Part shown: piece by piece, positions 32,243 through 42,824 of the stretch
How positions within the stretch are numbered: position 1 is the first letter of the stretch
Layout: each line of letters starts with the position of its first letter
NCBI GenBank assembly: GCA_008729055.1
Contig: SDUX01000010.1
Coordinates: 3,239,090 to 3,303,089 of the forward strand
Direction: 5' to 3'
Source: Pyropia haitanensis
Lineage: Eukaryota > Rhodophyta > Bangiophyceae > Bangiales > Bangiaceae
DNA: 64,000 bases
The notes under the pieces: model-generated
Database searches by the model: none
Seen by the model: only the letters and a program-made list of their open reading frames with translations
Told to the model about the DNA's origin: nothing
Made by a program: the position numbers and the translations under genes

Positions 32243-34283
32243 CTCTAAGCACCACAGCGCAGCGCTACCGCCGCCGCCGCCACAATCGTCGACGGCGCGA
32301 GGCATGCGGTGCAGTTACCAAAGCAAGGGGGGCCCGTGTACGCCACGTGACGTTTCCATTTACTAGTCGAGTCGCAGAAAAACAGACGGAACTCCATAGT
32401 AAGTCCAGAAATCAAGAAACCTACCCAGAAGTCACACCTTCGGGGATGAAAAAACTCTGGTTCGTGCGAAGCGCGGGATCCCTGGTCCTGGGTCATGGCC
32501 CTGGCATCGGTGACACCGGTGGTGGAGGCAGCGCCGACGATGGCGGCGGCGACGGCGGCGACGGCTGCGGCGGCAGCGGCGGTGGCGCGGCGGCGAAGCC
32601 TGGTCCACCCGGGGCAGACCATCTCCGCCTCTCCCCCTCTTGGAGCCGTAGCCCTCAATGCCGGGAGACGGGGTGCCCTTTTCCGCGCCATGTGCCATTG
32701 GCGTCGCGCTGAGTTGACTGCCACCGTGGTCGCTGCCGCAGACCCCGCGGCTACTGCCGCTGCCGTGGCCGCCGCCATCGTCGACGACGCCCCCGTCCCC
32801 ACCCTCCCGACCACAGCTGAAATCGCGGGCGGCGGCGCGCCTCTCGTCCATGCGGCCAAACGCCGCTGTGGGATGGGCGGAGCTGGACGAGACCCCCAAT
32901 CAGCGCGGCTGGTCGAGGTGGGCCTTTCTGGGTTTGCCGCCGCTGGTACCGTCGCTTGACGGGGTGCTCCTGTACGCGTCTCTCTTTGTCGTGGCTCTGT
33001 CGCCGGCGGTGCGGGCGGTGCAGGGTAAGGCGGTGCCGCTGCCCATACCTGCACGACCGGCAGACTCCACTCTGACGACGAGGGTCAGGGTGCCGCGCGG
33101 GTGCGGCAGCTGGCCGAGGTGTTCCTGGCGAAGGCGCCCCTCTCCCCCGCGGCCGTGGACAGCCGTGGCGGTGGACGGGGGCAGAGGGGGGACCTGTTTG
33201 TGGGCACCGCCTGCTCCAACGCCTATTGACGTGCCACTCGAGGACGCCCGCGTGCGCTGAGTAGCCCCGCCCCTTGCGACGGCTGTATCTCCCCCAGCCG
33301 AGCACAGTGCGCAGGTGACGCGGCGGCCGGCGGCCGTCGAGACGCAGAGGAGGGAGGGAGCGTCGACCCGGGCCACGGCCGCGGACAGAAGGCGCCCTTC
33401 CTCAGGCGCGCACCTCCCCGGCGACGGCGGCGCCCGCGGACACGCGACCTTGGCCCCCGCCCGTTTGGGTACAAGTTTTGGATCCGGGCGGGACTGTGGA
33501 ATTTGATTCTGTCGTAGAAGGGACGCTGCACGGGCCCGGTCTGGCTGACGGGCGCGGCGCGTGCGGCTGTCGCCGCCTGTGCCAGCCGTCGCCTCGCCGC
33601 GGTTGCGCCACGCCAACGGTGCGGCGGGGCGCGCGTGCGCGGGCGCTGCCCGACGGGGCCGCCGACGCCGGCTGGTGGCTGCCAGTCTGCGGATCCCCTC
33701 TGCAAGGTTGTGGCCGCGGCGTCGCGTTGCGGCTGCCACGCGGGCGCGCGGCCAGCGGCGCGGCGGGGGGGGTGGCGCCGGGGCCCGCGGGGGGGCGCAG
33801 CGGCCGTGTGGCGCTCGCCGCCACTGCCTTCGTCTTGCAGTCCTGGTCACCCTGCGCCGCCGCCCTACCGGGCGCGGGGGCGGATGGGGTGCTGAGCGGC
33901 GGGCGAGTGGCGTGCTGGGGTGGCCCGTCGGCGTGCAAGGCGCGGGGGATGGCCGCCCTGGGGGGGCACGCCATTCCCCTCAAGGGCGTGGGCGTGGCCA
34001 GCACAGGCGCACTTTGGCTGGTGTTTGCCGTCGTGCGCAGCCGCCATCGCCACGGGCGGCTGCGGAGAATCGGGCGCTGCGGGGGTTCCTCATCCCCTTC
34101 TGTCTTCGGTCGTGCCTCCCCCCCCCGGCCGCGCGGCACTCCTCTCGCTTCCTTTTCCGGCAGCAGTATCGAGTGGCAGACCAGAACCCTCGCAGTTGAC
34201 AACGGGCTGGGGGCGGGGGGAGAGTGACGTGAATGGAGTGGCACTGCACGCAGTCTACCCCGACCAGCGACCGCGGCGACGCC

Positions 34284-36494
34284 ATGGGGGTCGGGCGCCC
34301 CCCGGTCTGGGAGGGACGCCCGCAGGGGTCCCCGCGGCGCCACCGGTCGGTGGCGGTGACCTGGGCGGTGGCGGCGGTGGCGACGGCGGCGGCGGCAGTG
34401 GTGGTGGTGGCAGCGGCGGCGGCTGAGGCCGCCGCGGTCGCCGCCTCCCCACCCTCTTCGCCCAAGTCGTCGGCCGCGGCGCCCGTCGGCTCGTCCAAGT
34501 GGACATGGGAGCGCATCGAGCACAGCGACCCCGCCAGCCGCTACACCTACCCCCCGTCTTCCTTCCGCCGCCCGGTGGTGGACAGCGGCTCGGACACCAT
34601 GGCCACCCACCGCGGGCTGTACGTGCTGCACCCCGCCAGTGGCTGGTGGCGGTGGACGCCGCGGGGGAGTGTCTGTGATAGCGGCGGTGGCGACTGGGCG
34701 CGGCTGCCCACAAATAACACTGGCGGGGGGGTGTCGCCGCCCAGAGTGTTGGGTGCCCGTGTGGCCGTCGACGCGGCGGGCGGCCGGATGTGGGTGTTTG
34801 GCGGGAAGGTGGTGGACGAGGACCGCCCCACCGCCGCCTTCTACGAGTATGACGAGGGGAGCGGGCGGTGGACGTGGCTTTGCGGCGTCGCCGAGGCGGA
34901 GCAGACGGGACCTCGCCCCGGCTCCATGGTCTCCCGTCGCAATAGCGACGTGAGCGGCCTGGCATTTTACCACGATCCCGCCGCAGACGCGCTGTTTGTG
35001 GCGGAGGCGGTGAGGGCGACCACCCCCGGCATCAGCCCGTTTGGGGAACCCGGCGACGGGCGGGACGTGCGGGTGTGGCGGTACGACCTGTCCACCCGCA
35101 CCTGGTCCGTGGAGGTTGCGTACGCGTCTGCCGCCGCGGGCGGCGGTCCCCCGCCGGTGCACTACTTCTGGGGCGATCTCAGCGCCTTTTCGGCCGGCGG
35201 CCACCTGTATCTGGTGCGGGACGCCCCGAGGAATGTTAGCTTGTGGCGGTACATTGCGGGTTCGGTGACCCAGGGCAAGGACGGTGGCGGCGGCTGGACA
35301 CAGGTAGTGGCCACGAACGCGGTGGAAGTAGACAAGATCCGGTACGCGACCTGGACGGCCGGCCGCTACTGGTTGGCGTACCTCCCAGGGCCGATAGGGC
35401 GTGCGGGCGTCGGCTCGGTCCGTGGCGTCCGCGACGTTCCGGGCTTGACGTGGCGCGAGCGCGACTGGGTACTGTCCGACACGGACCGGTTTGTGGCGTG
35501 GGACGCCGCGGCGGTCGCGCTCGTTGGCGCCGAGCGGCGTGGCGTTGCGGGCGAGCGGCTGGTCGCGGCGGGGCCCCGTGCGGTGCCCGGCTTGCGCCGC
35601 AAGCCCCGCACGGGCGGCACGCTGGTGGCGGGCGCGCCGGGCTGTGGCAACCAGTTGGTGGGCTACCTCCTGGGGGGGGACTTCAAGAAGGCGGGGCCGC
35701 CGGTGCTACGCGACGACCTGTGGCGCGTCACGTTTGACGCGGGGGGGCTGGAGGGGGTGTTTGCCGCGGACCGGGCTGCCAATGCGTCGGCGACGCCGTC
35801 TCCGTCCCCGACCCCGACGTCGACCCTGTCCCCGACGCCGACTCCGTCGCGGATGCCGGTGCCGGCGTCGCCGTCGCCGACGGCGACACCCAGCGTGCCG
35901 CCGTCGCCGACGGCGTCGCCGTCCCCATCGACGAGACCCGGCGGTCCCCGCGGGGGTCTATATGACCCCTGCGGGGGGCGCTCCCACCCGCGTGCCCCCC
36001 GCTGCTCGCCCGGCCTGGTGTGCACCCGCCTCCACGACTGGTACTCCCAGTGTCGCGCCGCGCCCGTTGCGACCGGGCAGCTCCGCCCATGGGCACAGTG
36101 CGGCGGCCGCGGGTGGGCACGCGCCTCCCCCGGGGAGGCTGCCGCCCGCTGCTCGGGCGGCTACGTGTGCACCCGCCTCTCCGCGTGGTACTCGCACTGT
36201 GCGCCCGCGCGCCACGGCGGCGGCGGTCGCGGCGGGCTACCCCTCTACGCCCAGTGCGCGGGCGGCGGCGGCGGCGGCCCGTGGGCGCCGTGCGCGCCCG
36301 GGGGGGTGTGCGTCGTGCCGGGCGGCGCCGGCGGCGGGCGGTACGGCAGCTGCCAGCCGGCGGCCGCCGTGGCCGGCGCGGTGCCGATGTGGGGCCAGTG
36401 CGGCGGCGAGGGGCGGCCGGCGGGGGCGTGCACGCCCGGCTCCCGCTGCGTGGTCGTCGACCGCTACTACGCGCAGTGCTGGCCGGTAGCGTGA
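34284..36494 (+). CDS. Secreted or membrane-anchored kelch-type protein with four CBM1-like repeats
   Basis: 736 aa from ATG 34284 (GCCATGG context; ATG 34233 is also in frame). A short basic N-terminus and a hydrophobic run (AVTWAVAAVATAAAAVVVV) act as signal peptide or anchor. The middle has kelch-like blades (GARVAVDAAGGRMWVFGGKV, then FYEYDEGSGRWTWL, and VWRYDLSTRTWSV), suggesting a beta-propeller. A Pro/Ser/Thr linker (PSPSPTPTSTLSPTPTPS) leads to four Cys-rich repeats of the fungal cellulose-binding type, each with a xxQCGG-like start and a YxQC end: YDPCGG...WYSQC, WAQCGG...WYSHC, YAQCAG...YGSC, WGQCGG...YYAQCW. A Porphyra purpurea polysaccharide-binding protein is known with four such domains. 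It likely binds wall polysaccharide. Whether the propeller is enzymatic is open. Single exon. Confidence 0.85.
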   Translation: MGVGRPPVWEGRPQGSPRRHRSVAVTWAVAAVATAAAAVVVVAAAAAEAAAVAASPPSSPKSSAAAPVGSSKWTWERIEHSDPASRYTYPPSSFRRPVVDSGSDTMATHRGLYVLHPASGWWRWTPRGSVCDSGGGDWARLPTNNTGGGVSPPRVLGARVAVDAAGGRMWVFGGKVVDEDRPTAAFYEYDEGSGRWTWLCGVAEAEQTGPRPGSMVSRRNSDVSGLAFYHDPAADALFVAEAVRATTPGISPFGEPGDGRDVRVWRYDLSTRTWSVEVAYASAAAGGGPPPVHYFWGDLSAFSAGGHLYLVRDAPRNVSLWRYIAGSVTQGKDGGGGWTQVVATNAVEVDKIRYATWTAGRYWLAYLPGPIGRAGVGSVRGVRDVPGLTWRERDWVLSDTDRFVAWDAAAVALVGAERRGVAGERLVAAGPRAVPGLRRKPRTGGTLVAGAPGCGNQLVGYLLGGDFKKAGPPVLRDDLWRVTFDAGGLEGVFAADRAANASATPSPSPTPTSTLSPTPTPSRMPVPASPSPTATPSVPPSPTASPSPSTRPGGPRGGLYDPCGGRSHPRAPRCSPGLVCTRLHDWYSQCRAAPVATGQLRPWAQCGGRGWARASPGEAAARCSGGYVCTRLSAWYSHCAPARHGGGGRGGLPLYAQCAGGGGGGPWAPCAPGGVCVVPGGAGGGRYGSCQPAAAVAGAVPMWGQCGGEGRPAGACTPGSRCVVVDRYYAQCWPVA

Positions 36495-37315
36495 GCGCGC
36501 GCCGCTGAGGGGACGCTTGCATGCGTGGATGTAGACAGAGGACGGGACGCGAACGCGCTTGTTGCGTGACCGCGATTACAAGTTATTGATGGAGGACGAC
36601 GCCATGGTGAAGGGGGATCGTGACGGTGTGGTGGTGGCGGCGTTGGGGAGTGCACCACCACCCTACCATCATTGCTCGGGAGGACAACAGTCGCCCAAGC
36701 CCGGCCGCTGGCTGCTGGATGCGGCGGTGGTTTGGTGACTCCCAGCGCGGATGAGCACCGCCGTCCCCGCGGGCCACCAGCCACAGCGGGAACACTTCCC
36801 GCTGCTACCGCCACCGCCGCCGCCGCCGCTGCCGCCGCTACCGCCGCCGCCGCCACCGCCGCGGCCGTGACGGCACCACAGGCCGGCAACCCCCCACCCC
36901 CAATGCGGGCCTGTAGCCACGCCCCCCCACCGCCCCCCCCCGCACGTTGGTGGTGAAAGGCGTGCCTGGTGTGCGGAGGGGCCGAACGTGGGCAGAGCGA
37001 TCCCGCCGGGCGTGTAGCGGAGCGGTGTTGTCACGTGCCGGGTGCGATGGAGCGGGACAGATTGGGTGGGCGCCGCGAGGAGCGGCACTGCTACAGGCGC
37101 GCCCAACCACCTTCCGTCAGGAGGGGGAATACTGGAGCATTTACGGGTCTGATTACAAAGCGAGTGCAAGTTTTTTAAGTTCCAACACACAGCGTGACAG
37201 TCCCCAAATGGGCACGTGCCCGCACCCTCACACTCACATACAATGGCAGCCACTCCAAGACGTTCTCACGCACGCCTGGCGCCCGTTGGAGCTCTGGTGC
37301 ACCTCGTACAGGCGC
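36495..37315. other. Convergent intergenic region
   Basis: Spacer between the kelch/CBM1 gene and secreted paralogue 2. Ala/Pro-coding GCC repeats lie at 36795-36880. The last 120 bases are the duplicated 3' flank. No gene supported. Confidence 0.45.
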
Positions 37316-38620
37316 TCACATGCGTTTCGGATACAGCTTGTCGCAAACCCACATGAGGAAGTCCTCCAAATTGCCCTTCTTGGCGGCAGCCAGGTCAGCG
37401 TCGTGCTTGCCCGCCTTGACCTCGTCGAGCAGCTTGAACACCTTGGGGATGAGGTCTTTGATTGCCATGGCGACCATCTCGGCCTCGCGCTTCACCTCCT
37501 TCGGGGTCGGCCAGTACATGTCATACTTGCCCGCCTTGAAGTCGGCGATCTTCGCGTCGAGCTTCCCCGCCTTGAACGCCTTCCACGCCGGCCGCAGCGC
37601 GCGCTTGACCATCGCGAGCGGATCCATCTTGCGCTCCAGCTGGTGCACCATCGTCAGGCCGCCCAGGTCCGCGACGGCCGCGTCGGCGGGCGCGACGAAA
37701 GCAGCGGCCGTGGCCGCGCGCAGAGAGAGCGCGGGCATCGCCGCGGCGGGCGCGACGGCCACCACCACCGCCGCGGCCGCGAGGGCAACCAGGGAGAAGA
37801 CGCGCACCATGGTGAGGTTCCCGGGGGGGACGAGCGAAAGTGGAAAGACAAGAGAGGCGGCCGCGAGGCACGGGAGCGGGGTGCGTGGGGGAGGTGGCGG
37901 GCAGGCGACGGGCTGGAAAATTGGGGAAGGGAGTGCGTACGGGAGTTGGGTCACGGGATGGATCGATACTCCGACGCACTCGTGACACTCCTATTTGTAT
38001 GCGCGAGCCACCCTCTGTCCCGCCGGCGGAGCTCAAGCCCGCGAAGCATCCCTGCCGGCTGTGCATCGTCTCGGCGCGCACCGACCTTGTGACGCGCGGA
38101 CGCACCAAACCGTCAGGACCTGCGAGGGGGTGCCACGTGGGTCGCTGGGCGGGGGGCACCCTGTCAAGCCGCCCACTCAGCGCCGAAACCCCCTGCCCGA
38201 TCACGGAGGGTAGGACTGTGCTTGGCTTGGAACCACACAGGGGTGGCCGGAGCCGCCCCGTCGCTGCTACGTGACGCTGTTTCCGCGTGACGGTGCGTGC
38301 GCGACTCGCTCCAACCATCGTGAATCGGTCCAGCGGGGGGAACCTGTCTGCACGCACCCCGGCCAGCCGTGGGGCTTGCCGCCCATCGATGGGTATACGT
38401 ACAGAATCCGCCGCTGCCGTGACCTGCCTATGCGCATGGCCACCGCGTGCGACAGCGGACACTGTACGCTCCCCCAAAATTGCCGTAGCAAAAAGCACTC
38501 GCAGTACAGGATCATCCATGGTGAAAACAGTACAGGACGCATACGCACCCGTCAGTGCGGTTTTGTTGACGGGGATGCTGGCGCGAGTCGCATGGGCGAG
38601 GCTTCGCCACCCACCATCCA
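37195..38620. repeat. Segmental duplication, copy 2
   Basis: Partner of the block at about 29826-31230, in the same orientation and about 7.4 kb away. Coding sequence, about 120 bp of 3' flank and scattered blocks across about 800 bp of 5' flank are shared. The interval between the copies holds the kelch/CBM1 gene. Confidence 0.6.
37316..37810 (-). CDS. Small secreted Lys-rich helical protein, paralogue 2
   Basis: 164 aa from ATG 37810. Signal peptide MVRVFSLVALAAAAVVVAVA, then an Ala-rich spacer. The mature domain is closely similar to paralogue 1: VKRALRPAWKAFKAGKLDAK, IADFKAGKYD, LIPKVFKLLDEVKAGKHD, LAAAKKGNLEDFLMWVCDKL. It differs most in the segment between IADFKAGK and IPKVFKLL and in the tail (YPKRM). 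Only one Cys remains in the mature part, so the disulfide possible in paralogue 1 cannot form here. An A/T-rich ATACAAATAG on the minus strand (37991-38000) is the likely TATA equivalent, at nearly the same distance from the ATG as in copy 1. No known family recognised; extracellular role inferred. Confidence 0.82.
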   Translation of the reverse strand: MVRVFSLVALAAAAVVVAVAPAAAMPALSLRAATAAAFVAPADAAVADLGGLTMVHQLERKMDPLAMVKRALRPAWKAFKAGKLDAKIADFKAGKYDMYWPTPKEVKREAEMVAMAIKDLIPKVFKLLDEVKAGKHDADLAAAKKGNLEDFLMWVCDKLYPKRM

Positions 38621-39579
38621 TCAAGGCAGGGATGGATGGATGCATGACGAGGCGGCTGCGTGTCCATGAATGCCATGGGAGAGACGACCGCCAGCACAAT
38701 TCCCAGCCGCCCAGCGCACTACTGACGCGTCTCCTGTCACGTGCAGTGGGCTTGGCCGGCGCGGCACTGCTTTAGGCAGACGTCCCAGGCGCGTCCGCAC
38801 CGCGCTGAAGGCGGTGCGAGAACGAGGATACACAGCAGCGGGCCTGTGGCTGGTGCGGGCTGTTTATCTCGTCTCCATTTTCGATGCGGTTGGGTCAATC
38901 AGGATTCCGCCGGCGCGACGCCCAATCGACACTGCCCGACACGCGGCGCGGTCGGAACGCCCGTCGGCGTTCACCGCCACTGGCAGCCTCCCTACCCCCA
39001 AAAACCTCGCCGACACGGCCACCCCAACCGACCCGCCGCCCCAGCGCGGTCACCGCGATACAGCGCGGCGACGGTCGACGGCGGACACAGCCGCCGCCGC
39101 CGCCCACAACAAAGGTGTGGCGTGTCGTGCCGCTGCCGCTATGGTGACGGGCGCGCGCCGGAAAGGCGGGGGGGGCGCGTCACCACGTGCCATGACCGCT
39201 GGGCGCCGTCGGCGGTACCAGCGGCAGCAACAGCTGCTGCGGGGCGGGACGATGCTCCGCTCCGCCCCGCCATGCACCGCCGTCGCGGACTCCAGGCGTG
39301 CGGGCAGAAGACCGCCAGCCCCGTCCCTCCCTCCCCCCCCCTCCTTCCCGCGCATGAAAACCGACAGTGGCCCGCGGACAGGGGGCTCCCACCCAGCTGG
39401 CCACCCGCGCCCGCACCCGCGCCGCGCGCGGTGGGGACGGCGACGGGCAAGGCGCGCAGGGCGGCGCCTCGATCCACGCCAGTTGCCGCGTCGTTGCGCG
39501 ATTGCGCTTCCTCCCCCCCTCCGCCGCCGCCCCGATCCCCGCCCCGCACGGCCGCGTTCACGTCCCCACAGACGCCACG
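37811..39579. other. Intergenic region, includes duplicated 5' flank
   Basis: The first 800 bases belong to the duplicated block. 38640-39580 shows no supportable gene; frames are Arg/Pro-rich shadows. Confidence 0.4.
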
Positions 39580-41308
39580 TCACCCACCGTCGGGTGGCGG
39601 CCGCTGGCCGTCGTCACCGCCACCGCGGCCGCCGCCGCGACCGCCGCCACCGCGACCGCCGCGTCCGACCGCGGCTCCGTCCGCCACCGCCACCATCACC
39701 GCACCAGCGGCGGGAGCGGGCAGCCAGACACCCCCCCCCGCGCGGGGCGGGCGCCCCCCCCCCCCCCCCAGCCCCCCGTCCCCCCCCCCCACGCGCCGCC
39801 ACACCACCGCCACCACACCAAGCACCCACCCCACCACCGCGGCGACAGTCTCCACAGCGGCGGCTACCCCCCCCCCCCCCCCCCCCCCTTCCCTCGTCCG
39901 CGGCGGCCCCCCCGCCCGGGTGCGGGTAGAAGCGGGCGCCGCGGCCAAAGTAGAGCCCCGCCGCATGCGCGTGGATGGCGGCCATCACCCGCCACGGCGC
40001 GGCGGGCGCCGCCGCCACCACCCGCACGGTCGCGGCGGCGGTCAGCGGCGCGAGGTAGCGCAGGTGGAGGGAGGCCGTAAAGATGGGAGGGGGGAGCGGG
40101 CGGGGGGCTGGCACGCTGCCGGTTGCTGGGGGAGGGGGGGGGGCCGCCGTTGCCACCTTTGCCGTCGCCGCCGCCCCTGCCGCCGCCACCCCTGCCACTG
40201 CCGCTGTCCCGGCCGCCGCAGCCGCGGCCGCCACGGGTGCCGCCGACGGCAGGGGAGTCTCGTGGAGGGTGATGCGCAGGGCGATGGCGTCGGGTGTCGG
40301 GTCCGCGACGGCCCAGCCATAGGCAAGGCCGTCAATGGGGAAGAAGGGCGACACGTGAAACGCCTTGGCCGTCGGCACGTACGCGCGGAGGCGGGTGCCG
40401 CGACCGCTGTCGCCGCTTCCGTCGCCGCCGTCGCCGCTGACGCCGCCGCCGGTCCCCCCCACCGGGAGCACTACGTACGGGTGCTGCTCGAGCCAGGGGA
40501 TGTTGCCCACCTCGACGAGCAGCGCGACGACCTCGCCGCACCCCCCCCCCCGGGCGTGCCGTCCCCCCACACGTAGAAAAAGGACACCGGGTTGAACACC
40601 GTGCCCGCCACGCGGAGCGTCGTGAGGCAGCCGATGCGGCCGCCGGGGGGCGAGCGTCCCGTCGCCGCCGCCACCGCAGCGCGGATGGTGTCGGACAGGC
40701 GCGCCGATGGGTGGCGGTGGCCGCCGCCGGGGGGAGCGCCGGCGCCGGTGGCGGCGGCGGCGGCCGCGGCGGCGGGCGCCGCCCACCGGGCGTGGTCGGC
40801 TGGGAGGAAGGCCGCGGCGGCGGCGGCGGTGGTGGTGGACAGCGCGGGCCACGCGTCGAGGGCACCCGCCTCGGCTTCCGCCAGGTCCACGTACGCCATC
40901 GTGAGGGCGTAGGTGAAGGCGTGCGCCAGAGGGGGCGCCCGACTGCAGGAAGAGAAAACGCAGAGGGGGGGGGGAGGGGAACAGATGGAAACCAGGGGTC
41001 GAGGTGCACCAAAACGGGGGGCGCGACAGAGCAACGCCGCTCGCGATGGTCAGTCTACAGAACGGCACTCTCAGTGGCGGAGTGAGGCGGGGGCGAAGAG
41101 GGGGGAGACGGAGGGAGGGATGGGGAGGGAGAAATACCTGGAGGGGTGGCTGTCTAACGAGACAAAGTTGGTGAGGAGAAAAGGGGCAGGAGGGCGGCAG
41201 CAGACGCCGGGGCACGGGGACGTACGCGTGGGTGGTGTGGCCGCGATAGAAGCCGCTGCGGAGGTAGGGCGCCGCGGTGGCCGCGGTGGCCGCGGCTGTG
41301 GCGACCAT
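39580..41308 (-). CDS. DUF1365 family protein
   Basis: Exon 1, 41308-41226 (ending YLRSGFYRGHTTHA), and an exon starting 40942 (RAPPLAHAFTYALTMAYVDL) join through a GT-AG intron (GTACGTCC, CTGCAG) in correct phase. Family landmarks follow: GRIGCLTTLRVAGTVFNPVS, FFYVWGDG, then after a frame change at the C run near 40543-40555, NIPWLEQHPYVVLPV, AFHVSPFFPIDGLAYGW and FYPHP near the end. A second frame change at the C run 39869-39887 leads to a tail with a hydrophobic stretch (VVGWVLGVVAVVW) and the stop at 39580. DUF1365 proteins are encoded next to an FAD oxidoreductase and a cyclopropane-fatty-acid synthase in many bacteria; their own reaction is not established. The FAD partner is at 59860-63175 in this window. 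Confidence 0.85.
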
Positions 41309-41600
41309 CGCAGCGGCAAGTCAGGGCGGCTGAGAGGGGTAGAGGCGGGAGGGAGGAGAGGGGCGGTGGCAGAGGGGGTGGTTGGGCAACAAAGAAGGCC
41401 AGCGGTGGGCGGCCAAGCTGATGGAAGCGCGGGCGGTGCGGTGGCGGGCCAGCTGACCACGGAACCACATTGATCTTGGAGACAGTGATTTCACATTGGA
41501 GCCGACGAGACAGAGGCCTGTCTGTCCTCTCCACCCGACCGCCACACGCCCAGCCGTTCCACCACTCGGTCGCGGGCCGCCACCCCCACACCCCCCATCC

Positions 41601-42272
41601 TCACAACACCAGCCCCCCCGCCACAATGTCTAGCGGCTGCACCCGCGGGCGGAGGAGCCCCCCCCAGTCGCCCTCAGCGGTCGGCAAAAACCCCAGCGCG
41701 GCGCCCTTGGCGACGCTCAGCCCTAGCCCCGCCAGCACGAGCGCCACCGCCACGGCTTGCGGCGCGCGTAGGTGCGGGCGGACCGCCGGGTCGGTCGCGG
41801 CGAGCGCCGCAAACGGCGCGCGCACCCGCCGCAGCGCGGCCACGTGCACGCCGACGCCCGTCAGCGCGGAGAGGACGGAGAAGACGCCGAGGCGGTTGCC
41901 CGACGCCCACAGCATCGCACCCGTGGACAGCAGCGGCTGCACGTGCGCCATGGACGCGCGCCAGGCAGAGGCGTAGAGGAGGCGCACCCGCTCCCGCCGC
42001 GCCGTCGCGAGCGCCGCGGGGTCCCGCCCGCCGCCGGCGTCACCACCGGCGGCGGCGGCGGCGGCGCCACTGCTGCTGTCCGAAGAAGGGAGTTGCGGGA
42101 GGAGGGCGGCAGCCATCGTCGCAGCCTCCTCTGGGGGGATGTAGCCGGGCGGGACCGCGTGGGCGGCAAGCAGCGCCGCGGCCGCCGCGTTGGGCGGCCG
42201 AGGGGGGGGGGGGTACGCCGCCCCGCCCAGGTCCATGGCCCACCGTCGGCGGGATCTGGGGCGGCCGCCCAT
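41601..42272 (-). CDS. EMC4: ER membrane protein complex subunit 4
   Basis: EMC4 is part of the conserved complex that inserts membrane proteins into the ER. 223 aa from ATG 42272. Family features in order: RRRWAMDLGG, PPGYIPPEEA, a helix leading to HVQPLLSTGAMLWASGNRLG, then FSVLSALTGVGVHVAALRR, PQAVAVALVLAGLGLSVAKG and the ending GFLPTAEGDWGGLLRPR, matching the W-x-LDL, GY, MYMSGN and GLLPT..DW pattern of EMC4/TMEM85. Two hydrophobic segments are clear. An Ala/Gly/Ser insert lies between residues 60 and 90. Single exon. Same strand as the DUF1365 gene, whose start lies about 290 bp downstream, but no operon is implied. Confidence 0.88.
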   Translation of the reverse strand: MGGRPRSRRRWAMDLGGAAYPPPPRPPNAAAAALLAAHAVPPGYIPPEEAATMAAALLPQLPSSDSSSGAAAAAAGGDAGGGRDPAALATARRERVRLLYASAWRASMAHVQPLLSTGAMLWASGNRLGVFSVLSALTGVGVHVAALRRVRAPFAALAATDPAVRPHLRAPQAVAVALVLAGLGLSVAKGAALGFLPTAEGDWGGLLRPRVQPLDIVAGGLVL

Positions 42273-42824
42273 GACGGACGATGGACGGGATGGGGGCGGG
42301 GCAGGAAGGTGGGAGCCAGGCGGGTGGCGCGCCAGGTGGGGTGGCACGCGAGAGTGACCGTGGCGGTGTCTGGCATACGGAGCGCGGGAAAGGGAACACG
42401 AACGCGCAGCGAAGGGGACAGAGCACTGGTGCCGAGGACTGCATCTGCTGACGACTTTTCAATTACAACTACTCTCCGACTGTCTCATCGATCGGTCCGA
42501 CAAAGTACTCTGCTTTCGAGCGGACAAGTACTGATGAACTACCACACTTGAACGTTCACAATTGTCTACGGGGCAGGTGTCCCCCCCAGTTCCCTTGATA
42601 TTCCCGACCGGTTACGTAATCTGCATGATTCGTCGTTTGTAACCGTCGGCCTCTCGACTCAGCCGTTGGGGATTGTCCACTCCTCCCAGCACGGCAACGT
42701 GGTCCGCGTCGCCTCCCTCGGCATTCCCCCGCAGTGGTGGCAACGTGCGCTGCTGCTCCATCGCATCTTCCTGCCCCCCCCGGTTGTGTGCATCTCCCTC
42801 TCGTCCCCGTGGACAACCTTCGTC
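42273..42824. promoter_or_regulatory. Divergent 5' region of EMC4 and ribosomal P1
   Basis: AT content rises between 42430 and 42660, where both promoters probably lie. The frame of P1 is open upstream to 42666 (MGIVHSSQHG) without a stop, but the P1 family always starts near MASSEMAC, so this is read as 5' UTR. Confidence 0.45.

Larger units (their letters stand above)
31231..34283. other. Intergenic region with repeats, lower GC at left
   Basis: 31260-31860 is among the least GC-rich parts of the window and contains the inverted repeat at 31379-31494. Repeats with a GGCGCACCGA core lie at 32150-32240. 32500-34230 is GC-rich, with plus-strand frames of unclear status (32495-32959, 32850-33260 and 33478-34227); the second has a hydrophobic segment, DGVLLYASLFVVALSPAV, but no family match. 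None is called a gene. Confidence 0.4.

Noticed and set aside
32850..33260. Plus-strand frame with one likely membrane segment
   Set aside because: 136 codons only, no homologue recognised; the segment alone is not enough.
33478..34227. Plus-strand open frame just before the kelch gene
   Set aside because: Some Cys and hydrophobic content, but no recognisable domain and no splice signal linking it to the kelch protein.
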